From: Patiria pectinifera
Lineage: Eukaryota > Echinodermata > Asteroidea > Valvatida > Asterinidae
Direction of reading: 5' to 3'
Assembly (NCBI GenBank): GCA_029964075.1
Contig: CM057149.1
Span: 35,050,900-35,114,899, forward strand
Length of the DNA stretch: 64,000 nucleotides
Made by a program: the position numbers and the translations under genes. The notes beneath the pieces were generated by a model. It worked only from the letters and a program-made list of their open reading frames with translations. It did no database searches and was not told where the DNA came from. Of the stretch, positions 31,638 to 43,914 are shown one piece after another; the first letter of the stretch is position 1, and the number at the start of each line of letters is the position of its first letter.

Positions 31638-34600
31638 ATGGGCAAGGCGTTTTCATCAGTTCTATCAAGAAAACATTGGGGCAGAGAAAAAGTGAACGAT
31701 GGCAAGTTGACCTTGACCCCTGACCCCAACAACAAATTACAAGATCAGATTTTGGGCACAATCTACGGCAACTGCATTGGGGACGCCATCGGTCTGATGA
31801 CGGAGTTTCTCAGCAAAGAACAGGCCCAGAAGGTAAGGTATAGAAAATGTGCAAAATCAATTCAGGCTAGCTGGAGTTACCCAGCCCTAAATTTTATCAT
31901 TGGGTTGTCATTTAGGGCTGGAGGACATTTTTCACGTAAACCAGCAGCGCTGGCAGGTCCCAAAAAAAATTGCCAGGTTTACCACTCGCATCACAGCTGC
32001 GGTACTGGAACGGCAACCGATAGTGCATGAAACAGTCATCCGGTGTTACGCTTCCGCATGACGTCATGCGCCAACAGCCAGCGCAGCCGGCAAAAAACGA
32101 CTAGTTGCCAGCGTGCTGTGCCTGGTAATCGACCGCCATTCATTGTACACAATTTTTTTTGTGCACAAACCAATTGCAGTCCTCGCCATGCCTGCAAGGT
32201 TGTCAGGTTAGCGGTTATTCCTCCTGTTTTCACTGCAATTGTAGGCTGAATCTTCATCGTGGATCGTTTTTTACTTCAAGGACCTGTGTTATGGTTATTC
32301 CAGGCAAGTTTGGGGTGAGTTGCAGTTGCAATTAGTGTGTAAAGGGGACAAAATTGAAAATTTTCGTAATTTTTTTTGGGACCTGCCAACGCTGCTGGTT
32401 TACGTCAAAAATGTCCTCCAGCCCTAAATGACAACCCCATGATAAAATTTAGGGCTGGGTAACTCCAGCTAAATTCAGGCCAACTTAACTGACTCTTTAG
32501 CTGATAAAATTCTCCAAAGCTTTCATGAGGCAAAGACTAGGTCCTCAATATTTCACCAGCCAAGTTTGAAGTCTCAATATGCATGGCCGTATTGCCCACA
32601 ATAAACTTAAATTGCCAAGGTATGCACTGCCATTTTCCCCATGGTAAACTTATATGGAGATTTGACCTCTGCATCTTTTTATAGCCTCTGATGATGTCAT
32701 ACGCATGGACCTTATTCAGTTTTATAAAGGAGACTTTTCTTCAAAATTTTGCACCTGAGAGTGAAGCCAAGTGATTTCAATTTGAAGCATAATACTAGAC
32801 TGGTACATGTCCAACTGCTTGAAAAGATCGACCCTCAGTGGTCTGGTGGCAGACCTTGGAGAAATGTGTAGAAATAGAGACCGCATACCAGACGTTTTTT
32901 TTTTACACAGTCGACCGATGCAGTACCAAAAGGGAGATGGACTGGTTGTTTCATATGCTAGTCTATTTCCTTGTGTTGCATGTTTTCAGTTCCTCAAGTT
33001 TTGGGACTCTCATACAGAGTATTGAGAGTCCCAAATAGTCGGTATTGAGAGTCCCAAATGTTCGGACAGGGCGTGGCCCATTAAATTGGAGAAAGGGAGG
33101 AAGTGTTGCATTTGAGTTCATCACAGGTCTATTCACAAGTCTAGATCATAATTAGTAACAGGGCAGAAACAGGAACAAAAAATTGCTGTTGTCACTGTCA
33201 TTTGAGTAGATTGTGCTATGACTTTGTCCTGGTGGACTTGTGATTGACTTTCGAAGACCTTTAACAATGTGTGAGAAATTTTGGACTGTCAATTTATACA
33301 GCTTTGATCCAACATCTGTTATCCATTTTTATTGATTTTGTACACATAATCACCAGACTACTGAGTGGCCCATCGTTTCAGAAAAATTTCTCACATTTCT
33401 TCAAGGGTAAAACTATTGCATTTCAGTACTTCACTGTCAGATTAATGCTACACACATACAAAAGATATGAACTGCCCAGTCAAACCGGGCAAACTTAGCA
33501 GTCAGGTGGGAAGAAAAGGCACATGTCAACAGGAGGTCAGGGGTTCGAATCCCAGCTGTTTTTATCCTCACAACCTCTTGGAAAGTACTGAGAATGCATT
33601 GCTGACAAAATTTACTTCATGAAAGGCAATGTTACTTTCAAAGCTAACATTCCTGATGCAAAATTTGAGAGATGCAGAGATTTTTTTCTGAAGTATCGGT
33701 GGGAAAAGAGGTGTGTCCAAAAGTATTACAAAGAACTACAGGAATGTCAGTCCTGAGTATCACCCGTTGTCCACGGGTCTTCTGTCTTCGGTCCAACGCC
33801 TGAGAAAGTTGTGATGTCATATCATTCCGAAATATGGACTAAGATATTGATTGGTCATTTTCAATGCCACGTGTTTGTAATACAACAACGAAATGCTGTT
33901 CATCATGGGCTTAATGTTTACGCACGCGAGGGGTTCGCATTACGCGCGTATAGAAGGCGCCCGCTGAATGGTCGGTTTCTTGATGTCTTACACAGTCTAG
34001 TTGCATAATTAATCACCTATGTATCAGTCTATGTAATAGACCCTTGCTGTGCAAGGGTTTGTTGCATAGAATTTGTCGATGGCAAGCAATTTTCGATAAG
34101 TGTTTTTCTGTCCTACTCATAGTATTACGGTGGGAAGCACCTTGAATACCCAATGAAAGAAATCGCTGCCACGTACTACATGCATCAGATGGTCTTTCCA
34201 GAAGCTGATTGGACAGACGACAGCGATCAGATGATCTTGATCCTCCAATCACTGATGGACAAGGATGGAAAGGTACACCAATGTGCATTTTATTTTTCAA
34301 TCTTGCATTGATGTGTAATTCACTGAATGTCGTTATTTTGGTGCTTAACCCTTACCGCCCTGAATCCTTCCTTCAAAATTTTTTTGCCAAGTTGGAGGAA
34401 TTTGGAGGATTGGGTGCGTAACTCATTTTGTAGGATGCACTTTATCAAGGTCTTGGGCCAAACCTTGTGTTGTTTTTTGCACAGCCATGCATAAATATAG
34501 GCCTGGATTATGCTTGAAATCCTCCCTACTGCTCCAGCAGTGGCGTAGCCACGAGGGGGCGTGGGGGGGGGGGCGACAGCCCCCATGAAACCTTGTCGCC

Positions 34601-37600
34601 CCCCCCAGTCGTCCCCCCCACTGAGATTTTGAGTTTCTAAAAAAAATATCATTGATCTACATGACGCCCCCCCCCATGAAATGTTCCAGCCCCCCCCAGC
34701 GCGCGCCCACCCCCACTCCCCACCCCCCACTGAAAAATTCCTGGCTACGCCACTGTGCTCCAGGATGTCACTGGTCAAGCCGCAAAATGTTGACAGTCAG
34801 TGCCGCAGAATTTTGCAGGATTCAGGCAGTGGTCACCCCTCCATGGACCATACACAAGAAATAATGGAGGAATTTGCTGGATTGAGCCTATATGCTATTT
34901 TTCCATGAGACCAGTTGAAGGATTTTGCAGGATTGAGGCTACATCCTAGCAAAAATGCCTAGGGAGTTAGGGTTCGTAATGAAAGTTGAATTGCAGTCAT
35001 TCATCTTCACCACAGGCGGACGCCTTGGATTTTTCAGTCAAACTGCTGAACTGGAGGGAGCACGGCTTTGCTGAACTTGGAGATCCGTGTGGCATGGGGT
35101 TGGGCCAAACTACACTCAAGGTGCTGAGCCACAAAGACTACAAGACAGACCCACATCAGGTAAGCGTTGACTAGCATGATGGGGGACATGGGGTTTTGAA
35201 CTCCCTGCGGGTTGCCATGTGGATTTCAGTGTGCCTGGCTTGGTAATTGTTGCCAGAAGCAATGCAGATCAGAATCTGTAACCATATTTGAATTCCTCAG
35301 TGATGCATTAACCCTAACAACCCTGAGCCCATCAAGCTCCAACAGCGGGTTTTGCTTGATTTTGGCAGGGTTGGTACCGAACACTGGCCAGTTGGTGTTG
35401 GACTTTGATTGACTGGGTACCAAAGGCCCAGGGAGACCCTGTTGAATTTTGTGAGGTTCGGGGCAGAAGGGCATGAGATTTGTGAACACGTTGGAGTTCA
35501 CTGGCATTTCTTCGTGGGTATGCTCACCCACGGTCCTCAGCACAGCTTGTGGTCAAATGTGCATGTACATATTGCTTTATTTTGTTAGGTTTGGTACCAT
35601 CCCTATCCAATCACTCGACAATGCATAGGCCCATCCATACCAAGTCAATCAAACTCCAACAGTTGGAGTTTGGCAGGTTTAGTACTGTTCCCCGTACAAG
35701 GCCTGTTGGAGTTTGGCAGTTTTGGTACCAGTGCTTACAGACCTGTATGCAGCTGTTGAAATTTGTTAGGTTTGGTATCCTTTCTAGTGCAAGAGCCTAG
35801 GGGGTTAGGGTTAGAGGAAGAAGAACTCAATATTGTGCATAAGGCAGCTTCTAGGCCCTGCCAGCTTTTTGGTGTGGAAAATCTGCCTTGATCGACTGAT
35901 CAATTGAGGAATGCCCACAGACAAACAGACACAAAAAGCTGCTTAAAACCTCATTTGCATGAACAAATGGTGAACACTTAAAGGTAGAGACTTTGCAGTT
36001 ATCCAAAAACTAACTGACAAAATTATTGTTGAAAAGCATGCTTGGTTTTAATAAAGTTATTAATGGCACTAAACTCTCTGTGAAATTATTTTTTTCTGGC
36101 ATGCTGTCATTTTGAAGAAAACAATGAAGGTAATTTCCCAAGATGCGTCTAATGGCGCTTTTTTGGAAATTTCCGCTAGTAGTATATTTTCAATTTGGCG
36201 AAGCCGTGTATGGGTGCGGGTAAGCATTGACACGACGCATACGCGCACGAGGCTGCTATAATTCATCGGTTCAGTGTGTGACATCCCGTAGCTGCAATCG
36301 GCTGAATGAGAAAGTGTCCCGGATGCTGATTTTGGGCGCAATTCAAAACATGACTCTGCAACTTTTAAATTGAAATCGAGATCCCAGAATATTGTTTTTC
36401 AGAATATACAGCATTCGCTGAGCTAAAACTCCATCATGTTAGTTGTTAAGCACCTTTAGATTTTGAGCAATTTTGATGCTTCAAACGAACAAAAATTGAC
36501 AAATGATATACTCTACATTTTAAAGGGTGGCGTCATGTCATGGGAACAGTCACGGTTGCGGGGCATTATTGTTTTCCAACACTTTCCGTGTTTCCTTTTT
36601 GTATTCACTTCCTTTGAACATCTGTCTCTCGTCACAGGCAGCGCTAAATGTTTGGGAGGCGAGTAAACGATATTTAGCGCCCAACGGCGGAGTCATGAGA
36701 ACGTCCGTCGCAGGAATCCACAGATACGACGACATCAACCAAGTCATCAGCAACACCAAGGTCTTCTGCAAAGTCACCCACGCAGACCCAAGGTACACTT
36801 CTTGCCTCATATGATGTTTAAGGGAAGATACAACATTGGCAAACATCACAAAACGAAGTAATCAAATTATCACGAAATACCTTACTGGCTAGTTAAGGAA
36901 TGACGTCTAAAGCATCCTGTAATATCGTGGCTCCTGGTGTGCTGACATTTTCAAGAAAACTTGTATTTTCCCAACGCTGGTCAGCAGACCAGCGTTGGAG
37001 AAAACTGGCCTTTTTCAAAAACTGCTCCTAATTTTTCATAGTTAGTTATACCACATTTTCTTTGCAATTGATTACACACCTGTGAAGGGGTACAAGCCTG
37101 CTAGACTGATTCTTTGACGTTACAATTCCCCAAAGTCTATAATTTGCTCTGTTTCATGTTAAGTGGGGTCAGGGAATCAGACTATAAGAACATGATTGGT
37201 TTTCTTGGTTTTTCCAGCATCTACAAGCCCAAAACGTGAAATAAGTCATTTTAACAATATTTGCTATGTTACTGATCCTCCAAGTTCATTTACTTCTGAA
37301 AATTGCAGCAAAAGCAAATGTTGTACATTCCCTTTAAATGATGTGTTCTTTCGGGATATTTCATTACGCAGTACCTCATCGTCAGTGCAGTTGGAGATAA
37401 CTCTAATATTCTGTGTTTCCTTTTGTGGTTGTCATTATAGATGTATTGCATCCTGTGTTGCCGTGACAACGGCCATCTCCATGATGTTGCGAGGATTACA
37501 CAAGACGCCTGACGGCCATTACGATGTCACAAGCCTCACCGAGGCATCTTTCGATTACGCCAAGGAGTGTTTGTTGCGGGACGAAGAGGGGAATTTGGAT

Positions 37601-40600
37601 GCAGAACAGGTGATGAGACTTGCCTTAATTTCTTTCATTTCTTTCATTTTTTTTCATTTCATTTATTATTTCGCAGGTCAAATTTACAATTGGTAGCACA
37701 AAAATCTTTCAGCATTTCAGGGGTCGGTTTGAAACCCGGGCTAGCGTATTGATTGTAAGAAGGCAGTCTCTTGACGTGATTCAAATTCAGTGTTCTTCCC
37801 GAGGGATATTGGACGGCAGGCCACTGTGCAAGCTTTAAATGGAGTACCGAAGTGAACACGTCACGCGCACAAAATGTGTGTGAAAGACATTAGTGCGTGA
37901 TTCAGCCCGTGAACCAACACGCACGCGTACTCCATTCGTTTGCACTACACTTTCTGGTTCTAAATGACCTCACACTTCGGTTCTCCATGCTGCCACACAA
38001 TAGTTCAGCCACCCTTCTAAAATGTTTACCCCCATGTTTAGTTTTCACATCACCCACTTCACGTTTAAGTCAACAAGAAATATGCCTTCATGATTTCATG
38101 GATTCTTAAGGGAATAAATGTGTGCTCTGGAGGTTTTTATCACTCTGTTTAAGACCACTTAGAGTCTGGGTGCTGATAATTACCCGAGCCGGAGGCGAGG
38201 GTAATTATCAGCACCCAGACTCTAAGTGGTCTTAAACAGAGTGATAAATACCGACGGAGCACATATTTATTCCCATTCATAAATACCTTTTCGGTAAGAA
38301 AAAATCATATAATTCGTTCAAAACATCCCGATTTTGTTCAACAAATTCACTAAATGCTTTTTGAAACATCCCTCTTGCAAAATAATGGAGTGTTCAGCTG
38401 GCGAGTAAGATGTAAACAACCCTTTTATGGAGATTGACGCGCGCGTATCATGTTCTGCGCGATGTCGCGCAGAACGCACCTGGCGCGTTGCGTTTTGAAT
38501 TTAGAACTATAAAATTCTGACTCCCTGGTCGTGTTGCGCATGCCTACGTGAGGATTGTGAACGTTCAACCAATGAAACGATAAGAGGCACTGGATTTTTA
38601 GGAGTCCACATTTTATTGTGACACTGGAAAAGTGTTTAAGACCAGCTAGCCATGTCTTTATCATCCGTTTAAGACCGGCCAGTGACGGGCTCTCGACCAA
38701 TAGGAATAGCTAAACTGTCTGAGGTATTTATGAATAATGGTTAAACAATATTCCTTTAAAACATAAAGATTGAAGTACATGTTGCAACTTGCAATACCTA
38801 GATGTAGAACAAAAGGATATTCCAACAGCTTTTTTACCACGTGCTGCATCTCTTTGGAATTCCTTGCCTGGTGCTTGTTGCCCTCATACCTATGATCTGT
38901 CCCGTTTCAAGAGGAATGTTCATTCCTTCCTTCAGTTTTCCTGAGTACCTACTCTTCTTTTTATTTCTCTTGTAACCCTGTACCTGGAGTGGTTTTTAGC
39001 CTTGTTCAGGGCGAACTTACATAGCAAAAACAGTATTATGGCTTTCTTTTTTACAGCCGAAGTCATTTCAAAACTTGGCGCAATGCAAATTTGATATCTT
39101 GATAGAGTGCTCCCTGTGAAGTCATGCCCTGTTCACTGACAGTCACAATCTTTGCTTTTGCGTGCTGTGCCACCCTCCTATTGTAGTTTCACACAACGTA
39201 ATAGCCAACCATCTTAAATAGCCAACCATCTTAAATAGCCTACGCTACTTGTTCCTGCTTCAAATTGTCTCTTGCGCTTACTGATGTGCAATGGAATTGG
39301 GTACCTGAGTACCCGACCGCTGATGTCAGGAACCGGTTCCAGATCATGGAATCGGGAACCCATAACCAACTTTACAAATTCCTTAGTAGCTTCTCAGACA
39401 ATGAACAAGAAAGATTTTGAATGCTAATCGTGGGAAATTTTCAAAATGAAAACCTGGCTACATTGAATACCAAAACAGATTCACGTTTATGTGCAATTTA
39501 ACACGTGACAGATGATGTCCCCGAAAGTTTGCAGTTTACACCAAAAAGCTACTAAGCTTCTGGGATTTGAACTTAGGGTTGAGTTTCTTTTACGGTTCCC
39601 CGGATACCCGGGTACCCGTGTTTAACTTCAATAGGGTATCTGGTTCCCGTACTCCCCGCAAATGCACGCCACTACTCGCACTACATACTGTTCCTTTGGT
39701 AAGTAAAGACGGCTTCTTAGCACTCATCTTCATTTTGTTTCAGGTCAAGGAATTGAAGTTTCACATGAACGCCTCGTTAGACGAACTTGAGCTGGCCGAC
39801 AGAAAGAAGATTGGTTACACCTTCAAGTGCCTTGGCGCTGGGTTCTGGGCCCTCAGACAGAAGAAGTTCAGAGATGCTATTGAGGCAATAACACTGGAGG
39901 TAGGAACAGACATTCTTCAGAGTGTTTTTAAAGTCTTGGTCAGGAGGTATATTTACTAAGCCGCAGTTATTGTCGTATTATGCTATTGGATATTACCAAG
40001 AAGTCAAGGGTCGCACGTTTCATTGAGCAAATCTTTCGCAATTCCACCAAAATCCTCTTTGCAAAATGGATCGTTTTGCTGAATTGAGGCTGTATGGCAA
40101 AAAATGTGTGGCTAATTTTGGAGGATGCACTGTGTCAAGGTCTGGGGCCAGACATTGTGATGTTATGCTAAGCTGTGCATAAATTTAGGCCTAGATTATA
40201 CTTGAAATTCTCCGCACTGCTCCAGGATGTCACTGGTTCTGCCTCAACATATTGACAGTGATTGCTGGAGGATTTTGCAGGATTGAGGCAGTGGTCACCC
40301 CTCCAAGGACCAAATTCAAGAAATAACGGATGATTTTGGAGGATTGAGGCCGTATGCAATTTTTACATGGAAGCAATTTTTACATGGAAGCAGTTGCAGG
40401 ATTTTGCAGGATTGAGGTTGCATCCTAGCAAAACTATCTAGGGAGTTAGGGTTTAGCAAAACTGTCTTTCACCTTCAAACTCTATGGTTTTAGAAGGGGA
40501 ATTTGCAGGATCTAGGGAGGTAGAGTGTATACACGCAAAGGTTTTGTGGTAGTCGGAACGGATGATGGATAAACACGCAACAAGCGAGGCCGGAAATATC

Positions 40601-41878
40601 TGCCTGCGATCCGCTTGCTGCGAGCGAGGCCAGAAATATCAGGGTGTGCTACCCACAGATGACGACCTGAACCCATCTGGCATCGAGGTTCGTGAAAAAC
40701 AATCCCGCACCCAGGTCCGGTCAATGTCAAAATAATCCTGGCCCTAACTGGTTAAATGTGATACAGCAGACAAAATAATAAAACTGTGATTGTGTTCACA
40801 GAATTAAAGAATCTGAAATTGGTTTCAGACTTTTGACTCATCAATTCAAATCTTATTACATGGACATGAATTCTTGGTGTTGTTTTATGTACAGGGTGGC
40901 GATGCAGACACCAATGGGGCAGTTGCAGGAGCTCTACTCGGCTGCAAACTGGGATACCGCAACCTGCCTCCATCTTGGAAGGATGACCTCAAACATAAGA
41001 AGTGGCTGGATGATATCATTGCAAGGTAAAAGAGAAGAACTCTTCAACCTCATGTATGGGTGACTCGGTCTTTGGGTTTGTGTGGAGGAATTCTTTTGCC
41101 TACTCACGAGAGGCCAGTCATGGCACTTGAGGGTACACATCAACAGGGTGATGCCTGAACAAGATTGAGCTAAATGTGGAAATGACAGGCAGAGTCAGTG
41201 TGAGCAGTTTCAGGCTCACAGTCTCTATGCAACCAGTTTCGTATCAAAACTGTACAAAGCATGTCAAGCAGTCTCAGAGTTTCATTAGAGGATTGGAATG
41301 CCACTTCCTGTCATTTCAGTTTGAGGATTCCAGTTCTCTTCTGTTCCCCAACAAAAGGGTGAAATCGGCTGTCTTGTGAGAATTGCCTGCAAAAAAGCTT
41401 TATAACTAGCCTCAATGTGTCCTCTTTTCCCAGGTATTTGAAGATGGACATCATGACAGAGAGCTGTGGCACTCCTGTTGACGGGCCTGAAGGGGGACTA
41501 AGACTCACCAGCGGGACGAACGACAACACAGAGAAAGCAACCCCTCCAGAGACTACAGGAAATAACAACTCTACAACCGCCCATGCGGCTGACAATGTGA
41601 CCCTTGAACCAGCCACAGAGGTCACAGTTCAAAGCGTGACCTCAAACACTTCAGACAAACCTGCTGACGACGTTAGCGTTACCAATGATTCTGAAGATTT
41701 GGTTCCACACCAATCTGATGACCCCAATAGGTCGGAGGTCGAACCTGCTGATGTTTCCCTCGAGGTCACAGGTCAAGTTGAGTCCGGAGGCCAAGCTGAC
41801 TCATTAGCTGGTGACATTAGCACCGAGGTCACGAGGACCAGTGAATCTTCTGGAGAGCGTCCTTCAAACTCTAGCTGA
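31638..41878 (+). CDS. ADP-ribosylglycohydrolase family protein, copy A (8 exons)
   Basis: Coding exons: 31638-31832, 34123-34272, 35016-35159, 36638-36792, 37441-37609, 39744-39899, 40895-41025, 41434-41878, all with GT-AG introns and matching phases; about 514 residues. The start ATG sits in a strong context (ACCACCATGG). The family removes ADP-ribose from proteins or small molecules using two divalent metals. Visible motifs are GTIYGNCIGDAIGLMTEF (exon 1), ADWTDDSDQ (exon 2), GVMRTS and KVTHADPRCIASCVAVT (exons 4-5), and GGDADTNGAVAGALLG (exon 7); the aspartates fit the metal sites. Exon 8 adds about 140 residues of Ser/Thr/Glu-rich, probably disordered tail. There is no signal peptide or membrane segment. 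Substrate (arginine, serine or O-acetyl-ADP-ribose) cannot be told. It lies tail-to-tail with copy B at 54644-47675. Introns carry several insertions. Confidence 0.9.
31868..32471. mobile_element. TIR element with 9-bp target duplication in intron 1 of copy A
   Basis: 604 bp between direct repeats aattcaggc (31859-31867; 32472-32480). Inverted ends of about 100 bp start tagctggagttacccagccc and end gggctgggtaactccagcta. Long TIRs with a 9-bp duplication fit a non-autonomous Mutator-like element. No transposase ORF. It begins only 35 bp after the exon 1 donor site. Confidence 0.85.
34431..34974. repeat. Dispersed repeat in intron 2 of copy A, holding a nested MITE
   Basis: Matches 40118-40450 in intron 6 of the same gene (ggatgcac, gatgtcactggt, tttgcaggattgagg, catcctagcaaaa, agggagttaggg). 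The intron 6 copy lacks the insertion at 34538-34755. Confidence 0.8.
34538..34755. mobile_element. hAT-type MITE (CAGTGGCGTAGCC ends)
   Basis: 218 bp with ends cagtggcgtagccacgaggg and cctggctacgccactg, and an 8-bp duplication tgctccag (34530-34537; 34756-34763). The sister repeat at about 40220 has a single tgctccag and no insertion, a true empty site. The interior is G/C-homopolymer rich. Confidence 0.9.
36822..37333. mobile_element. TTAA-flanked MITE, copy 2, in intron 4 of copy A
   Basis: Ends gggaagatacaacattggc and gcaaatgttgtacattccct next to TTAA (36818-36821; 37334-37337). Same family as 15288-15801 but inverted, with internal palindrome ccaacgctggtcagcagacc. The equivalent intron of gene copy B is only 161 bp and lacks it, which accounts for most of the length difference. 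Confidence 0.8.
38110..38274. repeat. Long palindrome in intron 5 of copy A
   Basis: Two arms of about 75 bp around a 13-nt centre (38186-38198). The inner 46 bp or so of each arm (atcactctgtttaagaccac ... gggtgctgataattaccc and its inverse) look perfectly complementary; the outer parts have mismatches. Flanking sequence to about 38745 resembles an element in intron 3 of copy B (52585-52890). Confidence 0.9.
38275..38745. repeat. Dispersed repeat continuing from the palindrome
   Basis: Shares with 52585-52830, in reverse orientation, blocks such as aaaattctgactc, tgaggattgtgaacgttcaa, ggatttttaggagtcca and ggaaaagtgtttaagacca, and ends near gtgacgggctctcgac. Probably a non-autonomous DNA element whose one end has been duplicated as the palindrome. 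Confidence 0.6.
40118..40735. repeat. Two dispersed repeats in intron 6 of copy A
   Basis: 40118-40450 is the uninterrupted sister of 34431-34974. 40515-40735 is the sister of 31278-31455 in the 5' flank (gataaacacgca, gcgaggccggaaatatctg, gcgagcgaggccagaaat). The two follow one another directly. Confidence 0.75.
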
Positions 41879-42129
41879 AGATCCTCCTGTCGGTCAGTGA
41901 AGCGAGAACAAGAAAGTGGAGAATTTGATGAAACGGCCAAAATCACACACTGATCGTGTCATGCGGCCACACTCAATCACAGAATCTTGATTTGTACAGA
42001 GAACATTTTCTAAGTAAAGAAATTTTGATAATATAGAAAATTATTTGCTATTAAGATAAATGGGTTACCAGCCTACAATGTTATACGATGTACTATATTG
42101 TGACTGGTACTCGGTTGATTTTTCACAAT

Positions 42130-42710
42130 GGGTGCATTCGAGTAGCTCACCCGGATCGACTTGGGTAAAGGCAGATGGGTTAGCCACGAGAGCTCAGCTA
42201 ATCAAATGCTCATGTGCGGCCATCAAGATCGTCATGTGACGTCCGTAGCCATGTCTGTAGGTAGATAGACAGATACATAAAACTTTATTAAATCCAAAAA
42301 CTGGAAATTACATACTCTGTAGCCATGACCGTATTCATTGACAAAGTGTCCTTTTCGAACTGCAAGTCATGCTTAGAGATTTACTGCTTTTCTGTCAATT
42401 GCAAAAACAAACATAGTCGGGCTGGAATTATAGCCTCTAAAGTCTCAATGAACTCAATAAATAACAATGTTTAGACTTCAAGTAAAGTTGATTTGTGGGT
42501 CTGCTTGAACTTTTTAGCTGTCAGGCCGCCACATTTGTCCACTTCTTGGACTGAACAACTCATGTGTGTGGCGTATTTCCACCACTGACTCTGCTCCATG
42601 AGCAGGGTCTGTGGTAACTGACCCGGGTGAGCTCCGAGAATGACGTCAAAGCTAATCGAACAGCACGGGGCTAACCGGAGTCGACCCGGATGAGCTAATT
42701 GAATGCACCC
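42130..42710. mobile_element. TIR element (MITE) downstream of copy A
   Basis: 581 bp with inverted ends gggtgcattcgagtagctca and tgagctaattgaatgcaccc, extended inside by ccggatcgactt / gagtcgacccgg. A single matching end occurs near 27149. No coding capacity and no clear target duplication. Confidence 0.65.
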
Positions 42711-43605
42711 TTGGCACATAAATTTGCTGGGCTGTGTTAGAAATATGTTTATATATATGGAAATTACTATCATTTTGTATGAATGCAAATTTTATTGGAA
42801 GGCCGAGGTTTTCTGACAATTCGGGCGATTCACAATGCAGTGCGCTACCAAGAGTTTGCCGGGGAGAGTTAATTTTTCCCAGTGCATTGTATGTAGGAGA
42901 TTGTCGACAAATTTGCAGCGCGGGACATTTGAAATTGTTAGTTTTTCCTGTCAGTAGTTTCCTAAGCGTATGACTCCAGGATCTGCTTGCCCTTTTCTTT
43001 TCTTGTTATCAATATGTTTTTTTTGTAAGGCGGCAGAACGCTATGCCCCAGTCTATAACAACTTAGCTCAAGTTGTCTACTGACACTCATTCAAATGGGC
43101 CATGTTTTGTCGACTGTAAATTTGAAAAATGGACTCTCCATGGCAAAACTATTGGTGGCGCAATGCATTGTGAATTACCCGAATTAACAGTTTCATGAAA
43201 ATCGGGCCCTTCAGATGTACACGTAGTTCAAAAAGGAAATTTCACCAGAGGTGAAACAATCAATGATTCTCAAATTCCTCAAGAAACAGCCTTGAGTGCT
43301 CAACCGCAAACTGATAAATAACTGACGATAAGCGAAGAAAAAATATTTTGTCTACCAGAGCAACTAATTTCATTCAGATTAAATTTAAAAAACATTCGCA
43401 ATATCTGATCTGTACTTCGGGTGTTCAAATTGTGATGACTGATGATTCTATTAGAAATATGTTTATATAGAAAGTACTATAATTTTGTATGTATGGAAAT
43501 CTTATTGGAAGGCCGAGGTTTTCTGACAATTTTTTGAGAACAAAGCAGTTGACTTTCTTCCTGATCATTTCTTTATAATGCAGTGTTGTCAAGTGGTCAA
43601 TATAA

Positions 43606-43914
43606 GGCCAAGTTCGCGCAAGGACTATAGTTGACCAATGGTTAACTAACGTTTGCCCGAACTCTGTCTAGTCGACGGTGGTTGACAACGCTAGTCGACT
43701 ATTTGGAACCAGCTTACTGGGGTTGGTTGCTTCGCTGGTAACCAATAGCCGCGCGCATTCATAACGCTAGCAGAGAGCCAGGATCCAGAAGTTTTGCGAT
43801 GACATTTTGACCAGCGTTTGACTAGAGACGTTCGTACGTTGCTATTAGTGCACAGGCGTAAGGTACGTCACAAATCAACCACTAGTCGACTATGGTCCTT
43901 GCCTGAACTTGGCC
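43606..43914. mobile_element. Short TIR element (MITE)
   Basis: 309 bp with inverted ends ggccaagttcgcgcaaggac and gtccttgcctgaacttggcc. Internal gtcgac-containing palindromic pieces (agtcgacggtgg, agtcgactatt, agtcgactatgg). No certain target duplication. Confidence 0.6.

Noticed and set aside
31629-31640. Upstream GTG start for ADP-ribosylglycohydrolase copy A
   Set aside because: ATG at 31638 lies in an excellent context and the family gives no support for the extra residues.
34320-34778. 152-codon minus-strand ORF with Gly-rich protein
   Set aside because: Most of it is read through the G/C-rich hAT-type MITE in an intron of the opposite-strand gene.
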